This document shows, in pieces, positions 24,786-36,434 of a stretch of DNA of 64,000 bases. The notes under the pieces are model-generated. The model was not told where the DNA came from and ran no database searches. It saw only the letters and a program-made list of their open reading frames with translations. The position numbers were made by a program, and so were the translations under genes. Each line of letters starts with the position of its first letter. Positions within the stretch are counted from its first letter, which is position 1. The stretch is from Mytilus edulis (Eukaryota; Mollusca; Bivalvia; Mytilida; Mytilidae): NCBI RefSeq assembly GCF_963676685.1, contig NC_092346.1, positions 79,685,821 through 79,749,820 on the forward strand. The letters run 5' to 3'.

Positions 24786-25584
24786 GAAATACATATTTAT
24801 GCTGTAATAGCAGGTCTCAATGGATTACAGGGACTTTATATTTTTATAGCTTATATCTGTAACAGACGTATTTATCGATTATACAAAAGTAAACTGGGAA
24901 TTACCGATCGACACTCTCATCCTAGTTCGAAAACTACTACAACTATGCTTTCCCTTTCGCGTTCACGAATTAAGAGCTCAGAAAGTGTACAAAAAAAAGC
25001 TCTTCTAAAACTACAGATAACACCGTCAGTTTACATATACTATTGAAAGTACATCGTCATAGATTTGAATAACCGAACAATTCACTCACACAGGATGTAT
25101 GTAGTCCTGATATTTAGAAACACTATGATCTGTTAGAAACGTATTTTTACTATTCTTTCCATTTTAACAATCAATATAGTTTTACTGATTTTGGCAAAAG
25201 GAGACCACTACGTATCGATCTGGCTATCTGCGTATCGAAATTGACACTAATTTGGTGAATCGCATATAATATAATAGGGTTCAGATGAAATATTGTAGAC
25301 GTTTGGGTAAGATATGATTATGTTTACATCTCATTTCTTGAAATCACTGCAGCATGTACTATAATAGTAACTAAAAGGTAATATACTGACCAATAAATGA
25401 CATCATATGCTTTTCATTTTACGACTAGACCAGAAAGTATATAGCACATACCGTTTAAGTCGTTTATCTGCAGTCTATATCATTGTGTAATAATGTATGA
25501 TAATACACGATATATATATAAAAATAAGATTGTATTTGGTTTTTCATTTTGTAACTATTAATGTTTATATATAAATGAGCTATG

Positions 25585-25689
25585 TTATACAGTATTTGGG
25601 AACATTATTCTGGCCTTTGATTTCCATATATCTCCTTGATTCTGCACAAAATGATTATTTCTTTGTGACAATGTATCCAATTCCATCAT
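25585..25689 (-). CDS. Aldo-keto reductase exon 8 (terminal)
   Basis: 34 residues plus [20 protein letters not shown] ... FPNTV. Good T-rich acceptor (TTTGTAG), phase 0. Less conserved than the rest of the family, but the only phase-matching candidate seen downstream of exon 7. Confidence 0.75.
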   Translation of the reverse strand: MMELDTLSQRNNHFVQNQGDIWKSKARIMFPNTV

Positions 25690-28600
25690 CTACAAACATA
25701 AAAGGAAAAAAATAACAATAGATATTAATTTCATTGTTTCTTTTAACTAAGGTTGGTACATTGTGAGGTTTCACTCATTTTGGTCCTGTTTGGTGACATA
25801 CTTCTTGCAGTATTTACATATTTTGCTTAACGCATGTTTGACACTGGACGTTCTGTGTGACGAAATTACTAATTTAGTTAGAGTAAATAAATTTAGGTAG
25901 GAAAGAAACCATTGTAATCAGAACAAGTTATGCTATATAAAAAAGAAGATGTGGTATGATTGCCAATGAGACAACTATCCACAAAAGACCGAAATGAAAC
26001 AGACATTAACAACTATAGGTCACCATACGGCCTTCAACAATGATCAAAACCCATACCGCATAGTCAGCTATAAAAGGCCCCGATAAGACAATGTAAAACA
26101 ATTCAAACGAGAAACCTAACGGCCTTAACATTGAAAAATGGTCGTGTCAAGGTTTAATGTAATGTCAGATGTTTCCCTGTAGTGTTTATTATTTTTGCTT
26201 GCAACCAATTAACACATGTTCATAGCATGTTCATGAATTTACGTTTGCAGTGTTTATAACTATCACAATAAATGACAGCTGCTGAAAGATCTTACTTGGT
26301 CGCAAGCGAGATATCTGACATTGCTGAACTTAAGGTAGCCGAAAAAAAGTTATCACAGGAACCAGGATTATAATTTAATACGCCAGACGCGTGATTCGTC
26401 TACATAAGACTCATCATTGACGCTCATATCAAAATAGTTATAAAACCAAACAAGTACAAGGTTGAAGAGCATCGAGGACCCAAAATTCAAAAAGTAGTGC
26501 CAAATACGGCTAAGGTTATCTATTCCTGGGATAAGAAAGTCCTTAGTTTTTCGAAAAATTCAGTTTTGTAAACAGGAAATTTATTAAAAAAAAAATAACA
26601 TATAATAGATATTCATGTCAACATTGAAGTTCTGACTACTGGGCTGGTGATACCCTCGGGGACGAAACGTCGACCAGCAGTGGCATCGACCCAGTGGTGT
26701 AAAAAGTTATTAAAGGTACCAGGATTATAATTTAATACGCCATACGCGCGTTTCGTCTACATAAGACTCATCAGGGACGCAAGTGGCCGCAAGCGAGATG
26801 TCTCATTGCTGAAATTAAGGTTGTCGAAGTGTTTGAAACGTGACCGAAAAACTTAATGACGTATACTAAATTGTCTTTTCAAATCGGTTCTGCTAAAATA
26901 AATGAATAAAAACATACTTCTTCGTGTGATAATCGCCATCCACTGCCAGATGCCATATTTTCTTCTAACTGTTGTATACTAGTGGCACCTATGATAACAG
27001 ACGCCACAATGTTCTTTTGCAGAACCCATCTCAATGCGATCTGACTGACAGTTTTCCCTTTAAAAATATACAAATATAGCAATACGTTTCGGAAAAAAAT
27101 CGAATTTTAACGTTATTAATATAACTATTTCATTTCAAAATGTCATTTCTAATTAATAATGTATTGATATCATTAAAGATGGCTCTAATAAATAACAAGG
27201 CAAAGGGTTGTGATATTTAAAAATTGTTTTACCCAACGATATTATTAGTTACATAGTGTGCTAGTGACCTAATACGGTATATATGGGGTCAGTAAATTCC
27301 ATATGGGGTGAGAGCGAAGCTCGAATCCCCATATGGAATTTACTGACCCCATATATACCGTATTACGTCACTAGTACACTATGTAACGAATTTATCTTAC
27401 CGACTATCTTAACGTGTGAAATTAAGACTAGTGATTCTCAAAATGAGAAAGTCTACTAAGAAAATACTTCCATTGATCCTACAAAAACAGATGCCAACAA
27501 TAACGACTTGTAAGGTTTAAATGTGTTTTATGAATTTTTTTCAATCTTAATCATCAATTTCTTCGTCTGTTGGAACTTTTAAGATTTTTTCTCAGTACTG
27601 ATTTGTTTTTTATAAAGGGACATAACACCTTTACTAACCGTGTATGAAATAAGCCCCGCCCCCTTCTTACCTAATAAGGAATATAAAGGGACGTAACTCC
27701 ACTACTAACCGTGTATGAGATAAGCCCCGCCTCCCTACTAACCTAATATCAAATATACACGGTTTGCACGCGGACGCTTTTAACCAATCATATTCCTGGA
27801 AATGTATAGGAGGTAAGATAAATTAATGTGCATGCTCCTAGTCTGGTATCTCGTTGTTTGTTTGTCAGTATGGTTAATCTTTAATACTGTTGTCATCGGG
27901 TATCTATATGATACTAGCAAACCATTGATAGTCTCTGATACGTTTGATAATCTTTCTATAAACATTGGATGGAATTGAGCTTGACATATTAAATAGACAC
28001 TTGCCTCTTGTTTAATAAATGAACAATACCTTTAGGTCTCAGTTTGCCAGTTTTATTTACATATACCGACATCTAATTTTATTCATATGTACAACTAGCA
28101 GTCATGATTTACTGATGGTTCTGTAGTCATTGCATCCTAAGGACTGACATTTTTAACATTTGATAATTATGAATTAAACTGTTTAAATAACATACAATTT
28201 TATTACCATGATTTTTTGCCATTTGCGTCATAGTTGACATAAGTTTCCAATAGGAATCGTCATTTTCATAATTCTGTAGGGCTGGACATGATTGTGTACT
28301 TTTATAGCCTATAGAACTGGCATGTGACAAACGTCCTGATGTTACAACAATACTACCATTCTGTTTCTTATATTTTCCACTTAGTAATCCACTGCAGAAG
28401 ACACCAAAAAAAAGTTGTTATAAATTTTAATTAATGTATTATCTAATAAGAATCTTTATAATACGGTCTGTAATAATGTTCTTTGATGTTAAAAGAAACA
28501 TGCAAAAACAGCCAAAGAAAATCATTTCGGGGGAAAGCGTTTCATTATTTGATAGTCAGCTCATTTGTTGTTTTATAGTATTAGTTCGATCTATCCATCC

Positions 28601-31600
28601 AAAGTATGATCATGTGAGAAGCCAGAAATTAGCTTAATCTTTGTTTGCATCATCAAAACTCTGTCTGGGAGAATTAAATTGCTACTCAGAACGAAGTTAA
28701 ATTCACAACCATTGGCTGCTTGTTATAATACTGCATTGTATGCAAACTTATATAAATTAAAATATTTCCTCGATGTCATGCTCAACATCTTACAATGAAT
28801 ATGTTGATGTAATTATTATACTGCTCGTTTGAAATTGAAAGTCAGTATAGAAATAAGAATAATAATGTTTTTCCTCGACTATGCAAAACAAAACTTCTTT
28901 AGGTGAACCTTGGATGATATTTTCGCACTGAAAAAACTAATGGCACCATCGGTTGATACATCCTGAATCATAATTTATCGCGGTTTTATATAGTTATGCA
29001 TGCTAATATGATGCCTAATTAGTTCCGATAGAAAAAATGCATGAAAAGTTGCAACTACAACTCCATTTTTGTAACTAATATGTTATTTTGTTTTCTCCAA
29101 AATAAAAAAACTGATATGATGAAAAGCCTGGTTTTTATTTAGTGCTAAATCTTTTAAGTTTACTGTGGCTTCGTCCCCGTCCAGGCATCTTGCTCGTGAT
29201 ATCAGAACCACCCTCATTCAATATTACTGGATACGGACATTCATATCAGTTGCCAAGCATGTATGTAAACTTAAAAAATACACATTTAGTATCAAATGAC
29301 TCTGCAGATAAACTCAATGCACGAATGTTTCTTGAATCAGAAAAATGTTGCCCTTAACTCGAGCTTTAATGGTCAGTGGCACATATGTATGATAAGGGGT
29401 AATGAACATCTTTACATAAAAAGACATTATGGATAACTTCAAATATACAACATACCCCTTTAATGCGCCAAACGGCAAAACACCTACTCCTTCGTTGCTG
29501 CAGACTTCGAATTCATCGTTTTCGGATTCTCTCCGCAGTAAGTTATATTGTTGCTAAAATTGTGGAAACATATCCCAATTATACAATTATTGTAAAATAT
29601 TAATGATTCGTAAAGAAATAAATTGCCAGTTTCGGGCAAATACGTTATTTCCCACATGTTTATGGCGTCATAGTGACATCACTAGTATAGGGGCCTTTTC
29701 TAATAAAATTTACAGATTGAAACAACTGGTTCATTATCAATAAAATTATAATAAGTTTGAATAAATCCTATATGTTTACTATTTCTAATATCAGGTGCCA
29801 AATAATATTGGCACTTATCCTACCTCCTTCTTTTCTGTACCATGTGCTAAATTACACACATTTTTAGGTGAAGTAATTAGACATGCATAAGTCATACAAA
29901 CATTATAAAAGATATGATTAGTTCTTGAATTTTGCTGAAAATTTTGTATATCTAGTGAAGCAGTTTATGCCCAGGTCTGAAAAATATATGGAATAAATAA
30001 TATGTGCGTAACTCTCGTAATTCTTAAAATAAATTATCAAGTATCTGATAGGAAAACTCTAAAAGGGTCTAAATTACCAAAATTTGGTTTATTAAAACTA
30101 AATTGCAAAAATGAGAAAGACATAGAACCTTGCATGTAGAAGTTTTAATGCCAAAATGCTGTGGCATCTCTTCAATATTTCTATAAAAGATAATACCTGT
30201 AAAGTAATGACAGATGGTAATCCCATATATTTAGACATGTCCATCATTTTCTGTAACTGCCAACCTTTAAGATTACTGGCACCAATATACCTTACTTTTC
30301 CTTCTCGAATTAGATCGTCAAACGTTCGCAATGTTTCCTCAAGAGGCACAGAATCATCCCAAGCATGCATCTGAATAATAAATATAATGACAATGTATGG
30401 TATGAAGCGTACAAAGTATAATATAACTAAAGTTCTTTAATTTCAATATAACCGAAATGGAACATGCATGTATGCAATAATCACAAGTATTATTGCTTTA
30501 ACTTATAATTTCACATTTCACGGCATGTATTTGTTACTAGTTTTAATGCATGAAATTATATGCCATCTCAATATTGTTTATTGTACCTGATATAAATCTA
30601 TAAAGTCTGTCTGTAATCGTCGTAGACTTTCCTGACAGCTTTGTATAATGTGTCGTCTGCTAAGTCCCCTATCATTCGGCCCTGGTCCAACTGGTGCACG
30701 TACTTTGGTTGCAAGAACAATGTCTGAACGATTTTGTCTGAAAAAGGTTTTATAATACTAATGTTCTGAAATCGTAAATGTGAGTTTCAAACTGCTGTTG
30801 TTTTATCAGTGAATAAACAGTAAGGAGATATGAAAAAAGGGCAAACAAACTCATATGTTGGTTATAGACAAACATCATCGACAAAAATTGTACTTACGGC
30901 ACAAATGATTTCATTTTTGAAACCCTACCAGCTAACCTTATACTGTATAACGGAGTCAAAAATAAAAACGTTTTACGTTTCCTTTTATATCTATATTTTC
31001 ATGGTTATATGATTACAGATTATAACATGGCCTTTTTCTTATCGGCCCTGGCAATTTCCCGAGACTTTTAAATTAGCCAATTGCGCTAGGCGAGGGATTA
31101 TAAGGGTATAGGGATGATACAATGACCCGATTGAAAAAGGACATGCTATAATCTATTTATCACATATTATACAAATTCATAAAAAGAAGTAGAAATAAAT
31201 TTATCACTGTTTGGCAACATCCTATCTTTTTGTTCTCCATTGAAGGAACTTTATTTTTCGATACATGAAAGAGCTGTGATTTTTATTTCTCTACATTTTC
31301 AAAAAAAGAATTAACAATTCATGCTTACTATGATTTTTGTAAGAAAGGGGTGCATGTGACATGTTTTAATTGCTCATTTTAAAAAGTTGACTTTTTTTTG
31401 GACGTTTAGTAGATTTTTTTTTCACTGGATACGTCATCTGTAAATGCTCAAGATGACCGTTTTGTTTCCATATAGATATATTTAGCTATGTTAAAAGACG
31501 TTTAATTATAACACAAATTGTTGAGTTTCTATGAAAACCTACTAACTATAATAATCACGAGTGCATCAGGGATATGCAATTAAATTGATTAAATCCACTA

Positions 31601-34600
31601 CTTGGAAACTCTAACTCTTGTGGATTGAACTGTTTTGGCCAAAATGTGTTTGATAAATTTCCACATAAGCGATTTAATTATGATTCATTGGGGTTTTTCT
31701 AAATATACTTCTGTCTAAGGTGGGCATTATTGTGAGAAGTATAAGTCAGTGTGTTCGTCCGTCCGTCTGTATATATGCAAGTCATTTCAACTGATATTTT
31801 TAGTGTATCTTTCTATGTTGTGGTGTTACCCTATTGCTTGAGGTAAAGGTGTAGGTTGGTATCTATAAAAACGTTTAAACCCACTGCATTTGTTTATAAT
31901 CAATTCTAAGTCAGGAATCTGAAAATCAGTGATTGTCGTCTGTTGATTTGGTTCATAAATGATTCTCGTTTCTCTTTTTTTTTATGTAAAGATAAGACCG
32001 TTGGTCTTCCTTTTTAAATGGTTTTACACTAGTAATTTTTTAGGCCTTTAAAGCTTGCTGTTCGATGTGAGCCAATGCTCCGTGTTGAAGACAGTATGTT
32101 GAACTATCATGGTCTACTTTTACACATTGTGACTTGGAAGGAGAGCTGTCCTTTGGCATAACATCTTTTAATATCTACATATTTTATTAGTCAAGTCGTT
32201 GTCATGGTTATACACGAAGTGACTGGGACAGCAAAACACAATTTTCCTGGACGAAATTTAATTTATAAATTGATGTATTGTTATTTTACATTTGACATAC
32301 CGCTAACTTGCTTTATTTTGAACTGAAGACGAAGAAACAACATTAACGAAAGTGTTTGTTTAACAATAATCACCTGCATAACCATTGTCCAATTGTCTCT
32401 TCTGATTTTCCGTGAGAATATAAGTTTGACGTATCAATCATGTTACCTCCAAGTTCTATAAATCTATCTAAAATTTTATGTGAGTTTTCTTCATCCGTCT
32501 GGGTTGGACTTGTATAAATCTAGGAACACGCAAATACATGTTTTAACAATCTTTTCGTTTAAGCCTTCATTTGGTACCATAATTACCCAGATGTTTTCAT
32601 TTTGACAAAATTACATTTTTGCATAATCTTATACATATAAACTAATTTGTTAAATATATGAACAACGTACGTGGTTGTAATTAATTTGTGAATGCTCTCA
32701 AATAAGTGGTTCCATTTCACAACAGAACCAGTGATAACCTTCCTTATATATAAAAAAGAAGATGTGGTATGATTGCCAATGAGACAACTCTCCACAAAAT
32801 GACACAGGAATTAAGTCAGCTTTGTCAAAGAGGAAATTACAATCAAAGTCTTGGAAAATAATAATTTTAAACGCAGGTATAATTTAATGAATCATTATAA
32901 GAAACTGGTTTCTTACGAAAGAGGAAGAACCAATAATAAACCCCTGAATATAAAAATATAGATGTTGCATTTTCGCCAATAAGACGACTTTTGAAGGCAC
33001 AAAAGATCAGGTGAAAATGTCACTGGGTCAATGATCAAAACAAATTGATGTTCCGTAAACACATGATTTACACTATGAACTTATAGACTTCTATACATTG
33101 TACTCTTAATAATGTAAATGTTATTACTTATAATATTTTATCAGGGCGTAATGGGTGTACCCTTTTAAAAAAAAAAAAACAAAAAAAAACTATCGTAATC
33201 TGCTAATATTGTATACTATAGATCATAAACTAAAATTAAAACTTTTTGATACTCTTATAAAACCCATAAGTACTTATGGATCTGAAATATGGATTAGTGA
33301 CTACAATATAAAAGACTCAAATATTGATAAATTACCTTTTGAAAAAATTCATAATAAATTTTGTAAAAATATTTTAGGAGTTCACAAGAGAAGTTCAAAT
33401 ATGGCAGTAAAGTGTGAATTAGGAAGACAACCTACTTTGAATCATATACTAACCCTAGCCCTTAAATATTATGATCGACTTAAACAGCTTCCATCTGACA
33501 GATTGCTTAGTGAAACATATAAATTAGATCATTCATTATATACTGATGGACACAGATCTTGGCACAAATTTATCTCTAACTCTATTGAAAAATATAATTT
33601 AACAGACAATAATCTCAATTTAAAGAAATTAAAGGAAAATATTAATAACCAACATTCTAATAACACTTTGCATAATCTAGAAAAATTACGTTCAATTGAA
33701 CAAGACAATAAATTACATTTCTATGCCAATATTTATTCAGAAGAATTTATATTGCAAAATTATCTATCTTATAAATGTTCTCCTAATATAACAAGAAATC
33801 TTACAAAATTAAGAATTAGTTCCCACCCTCTTTTGATTGAAAAGGGTAGATATTTCAGACCAAAAATTAAGAGAGAAAACAGAATATGCTCTAACTGCAA
33901 TCAAATAGAAGATGAAAAACATTTCCTTATTTATTGCAAAAAATTTGAAAATTATAGAAAACAACTATTTAATAAACTAAATTTTAATTCACAAGATCTG
34001 TGCCCTGAAAAAGTTATGGAAACCATTATTAGTTTACTTAACCCACAAAATATTGATGACACAAAAAATATATGCCATTACATACAATTATGCTTTGAAT
34101 CTTTGTAATTTTATTCATTTAACCTTGATTTGATATTTTGTCATACATAATATATATTTATTTATGTGATGTAATATCATGTCAATGTGGGAGAAGACAT
34201 CATTATACTTGTATTGATTTTCCTGATTTAATAAAACTTGAAAACTTGAAACTTGTATTGAATATGGCAATTTATCATATTCATTAAGTAAACACATACT
34301 CTGATTTCTTTTTATACTGATTCGCCCATCCGATTGGTGACTTGGACAACTTTTTTAAACACCCAAAGTAAATCTACACATGAAATGGTTGTTTTGTGTG
34401 ACAATACCCCAATGGCCATTCTACGTTTACCCGGAGGATTGCTCGCTATATATATGATACCGGGTATGTTCCGACAAACAGGGTTTCATTTTCAGCTAAA
34501 TTTTCTGAAATAGTCTATGTTTTTTCGCCTTGCATTGGAAGGGGTCAGATTTGACTATCTAGAACAGGGTATTAAAATACAATGTTACACTTTTGTTTCA

Positions 34601-36422
34601 GATAAGGGTGAATGTTTGATACCATTAAAACGTTTAAACCCGCTGCAACGGTTTGCGCCTGTCCAAATCCAGGAATCTGATGTTCAGTAGTTGTCGTTTG
34701 TTGATGTGGTTCATAAGTGTTTCTTGTTTCTCGTTTATTTATGTAGTTTAGACCGTTGATTTTCCCGTTTGAATGGTTTTACACTAGTAACTTTTTGGGC
34801 CCTTTATAGCTTGATGTTCGATGTGAGCCAAGGCTCCGACCGTGTTGAAGACCGTACTTTGGCCTATAATTTTTACTTTTATAAATTGTGACTTGGATGG
34901 AGAGTTGTCTCATTGGCACTCATACCACATCTTTTTATATCTACTAAATTGAAAACAACGTTCAAACCTATAATTGCGTTGGATAAAAACTGCAATTTCT
35001 ATACGTGTGCATGCAAAACAAATTTCTTGATAAAGGGGTCTAAATACAGCACAAACAACATTTTCCAAAAGATCAAAACAGTGAAAAGGTATATATTTAC
35101 AAAACGGGTATATATACACATATATCAAAAGTTCAGAAAAAGCTATCGTTAAAGATCTATTTTTCCTTGTTCATGCCCATTTTATATAACCTTTAAACTG
35201 AATTTACAACTTTTTCCAAAGATTTGATATCCACTTGTTAATCAATACATAATTTGAATGATCCGAAGGCTGACTATTTCACCAATATGTCTATCATGGA
35301 GTCTGTTATATTACTTCATAATTTCATGCTGAATTGTTGAAATCCAGGAGCTACTGACCTTCCCCATGGACCCTATATAAGGGCAACCGGAATTAAGCCT
35401 CAAAACTCATACTACATGGCAAGCTATACACAGGCTGCCCCGAAGTGACAAATGCAAAACACCTCAAACGAGAAAAAAACCCGGCCAGATTCCGAAACAG
35501 TCCAGCAATTCGGCATTAATACCCATGTCAGATTATCGACAATTACAGAACACAATACGACTGACGAATTTTATTCGGGAATGGTCCAATCAAGGATGCC
35601 AGTAAAAATTGGAGATGTGTGACCCCGGCGTAACTTGCATATATTTTGTTGTATCTAAAATACATTACTCCAATATTGTTTATTTCCATTATAATTTGGG
35701 ATTTATTTGATGATGCTCATTTCCTTTATCATTACGATAACTGCAGTTGAGAGCCATCTATTGTTATTTTGTGACATGTTCAGAAATACGCGTTAATGTC
35801 CGTAAAGTACACTTTATTGGGATTTTTTCTGCTGATTTCATAGACACTTATGTGTGAGATATACATAAAGGGAAATGAAATTAGGTCTACTTAAAATTTG
35901 GTTTACCACTCAATCATTGGTTTCCCCCGAAGAAGTATTTATATATAATTGACGTAATATGGCTTTTAATAAACATCTTGAATTTGTACACTCCTTTCGT
36001 TTACTTTGAAATGTGGGTATAAAGTGACGTATACGTTGTATTTCTGTAAAATGAAGCTTTCGGATAAACGGTTTCCTTTTTTGTATATATTTTGTTCTTG
36101 GTTGTGTAACTCACACTACTTAATAATAAGTCAAGAGTACTTTAAAACTGCTGACTGTTATATTTTCATATATACATGTATATGTGGTTTACGTAATGAT
36201 ATTATTGACCTTCCATATAAGGTAAATAGTTATGTACCTAAGTGTATACATACATAATATAAAACGTGCATTAGCACACACATAGTATGTGTTAGTACTT
36301 ACGGCTGAATAAGACTTTTCATTTTTACCAAACGTCATTGTTCCTAGGCATAAATTGGAAACGACGAGGCCAGATCGACCCAAATGGGTATAGTCTACTG
36401 TAATTTCGTTACCGCTGCTCAT
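25585..36422 (-). CDS. Aldo-keto reductase, 8 exons, complete (372 aa)
   Basis: NADPH-dependent carbonyl/alcohol oxidoreductase of the AKR (TIM-barrel) superfamily, probably cytosolic; the substrate cannot be told. Exons, in transcript order: 36303-36422, 32374-32519, 30587-30737, 30197-30370, 29456-29553, 28207-28391, 26918-27057, 25585-25689. All junctions are GT/AG and all phases agree, giving 1119 nt. Catalytic tetrad D69, Y74 (IDTSNLY), K100 (LATKV) and H141 (YQMHAWD) is complete. [30 protein letters not shown] and [16 protein letters not shown] follow in the family order, the last being the cofactor phosphate-binding region. Length is slightly above the usual 320-350. It resembles animal proteins annotated after bacterial YajO-type reductases. 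The ATG at 36422 opens just before the conserved [21 protein letters not shown]; no in-frame stop was found close upstream. Confidence 0.9.
25936..26130 (+). repeat. SINE-like family 1 copy in aldo-keto reductase intron 7
   Basis: AAAAAAGAAGATGTGGTATG ... CCATACGGCCTTCAACAATG ... AATTCAAACGAGAAACCTAA. Closely similar to 18771-19090. Confidence 0.75.
26345..26800 (+). repeat. Two head-to-tail units of dispersed repeat family 2
   Basis: ACCAGGATTATAATTTAATA occurs at about 26359 and again at about 26717, each followed by TACGCC.GACGCG and CGTCTACATAAGACTCATCA. The first unit continues through 'GATACCCTCGGGGACGAAAC' at about 26649; the second stops soon after its head. The spacing of ~358 bp suggests a tandem array unit. 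Confidence 0.65.
26918..27057 (-). CDS. Aldo-keto reductase exon 7
   Basis: Residues 292-338. [13 protein letters not shown] ... [16 protein letters not shown], the cofactor-binding end of the barrel. Donor GTATGT after SHEE. Confidence 0.9.
27248..27387. repeat. 140-bp near-perfect palindrome in aldo-keto reductase intron 6
   Basis: The left arm GTTACATAGTGTGCTAGTGA ... CCATATGGGG pairs with the right arm CCCCATATGGAATTTACTGA ... CACTATGTAAC. The arms are about 61 bases with about two mismatches. The short centre contains GAGCGAAGCTC, itself palindromic. Confidence 0.85.
27611..27752. repeat. 71-bp unit, two tandem copies
   Basis: TATAAAGGGACATAACACC ... CCGTGTATGAAATAAGCCCC, then TATAAAGGGACGTAACTCC ... 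CCGTGTATGAGATAAGCCCC, offset 71 bases, about 85-90% alike by eye. It lies 220 bp from the palindrome and may belong to the same composite element. Confidence 0.75.
28207..28391 (-). CDS. Aldo-keto reductase exon 6
   Basis: Residues 230-292. Begins [12 protein letters not shown] and ends MTQMAKNHG, phase 1 at the donor. Confidence 0.88.
29456..29553 (-). CDS. Aldo-keto reductase exon 5
   Basis: 98 nt, residues 198-230. [13 protein letters not shown] ... [13 protein letters not shown]. Too short to show as a long ORF; found from its splice sites and the phase needed between exons 4 and 6. Confidence 0.88.
30197..30370 (-). CDS. Aldo-keto reductase exon 4
   Basis: Residues 140-197. Carries catalytic H141 (MHAWDD) and the [19 protein letters not shown] segment. 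Confidence 0.9.
30587..30737 (-). CDS. Aldo-keto reductase exon 3
   Basis: Residues 89-139. Carries catalytic K100 (DIVLATKVR) and the conserved [18 protein letters not shown]. Confidence 0.9.
31800..32175 (-). repeat. Dispersed composite repeat in aldo-keto reductase intron 2
   Basis: AAACGTTTAAACCCACTGCA ... GTCAGGAATCTGAAAATCAG ... TTGATTTGGTTCATAAATGA ... GTGACTTGGAAGGAGAGCTG. The same block order is at 34620-34945, and partly at 53265-53400 and 7640-7920. Confidence 0.65.
32374..32519 (-). CDS. Aldo-keto reductase exon 2
   Basis: Residues 41-89 (last codon split). Carries D69 and Y74 of the catalytic tetrad in [18 protein letters not shown]. Confidence 0.9.
33140..34255 (+). mobile_element. 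5'-truncated non-LTR retrotransposon (LINE) in aldo-keto reductase intron 1
   Basis: Open frame 33155-34108 (317 codons) encodes only the region after the RT palm: [18 protein letters not shown], a long Lys/Asn-rich stretch, and a C-terminal zinc-binding [17 protein letters not shown]. The endonuclease and the RT catalytic motifs are missing, as expected for 5' truncation. AATAAA at 34230-34235 is followed by a short ACTTGAA repeat rather than poly(A). The frame has no internal stop, so the insertion looks young. It is antisense to the host gene. Confidence 0.8.
34590..34945 (-). repeat. Dispersed composite repeat, second copy
   Basis: Same block order as 31800-32175, ending in TTGTCTCATTGGCACTCATA next to CACATC, the inverted family-1 head. 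Confidence 0.7.
35375..35520 (+). repeat. Degenerate family-1 repeat
   Basis: CAAGCTATACACAGGCTGCC, CCGAAGTGACAAATGCAAAA and CCTCAAACGAGAAAAAAACC follow the order of the middle of family 1. Confidence 0.5.
36303..36422 (-). CDS. Aldo-keto reductase exon 1
   Basis: Residues 1-40, ending GKNEKSYSA, donor GTAAGT, phase 0. Contains [19 protein letters not shown], the first strand and loop of the barrel. Confidence 0.9.
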
Positions 36423-36434
36423 CGTATGATGAAT

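Larger units (their letters stand above)
20914..25046 (+). pseudogene. Receptor copy 2, decayed tandem duplicate
   Basis: Exon 1 (20914-22589) and exon 2 (23319-25046) have the same layout and phase-0 splice sites as genes 1 and 3: CAG|GTAAAC donor at 22589, AG acceptor at 23317-23318. Start and signal peptide look sound. Lesions in order: 19-nt insertion near 21491-21509 (frameshift and TAA); TGG to TAG at 21764-21766; 2-nt duplication at about 21855; stop near 22029; frame change with TGA at about 22339; frame change with TGA near 23488; ~640-nt deletion joining ILINY directly to TLKANQ near 23620, which removes TM1 to about TM3; frame change near 23695; ~765-bp insertion at 24021-24785. 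The TM6/TM7 marks GCSWILLLVNFFVN and GLNGLQGLYIFIAYICN remain on either side of the insertion. It cannot make a working receptor. Confidence 0.85.
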
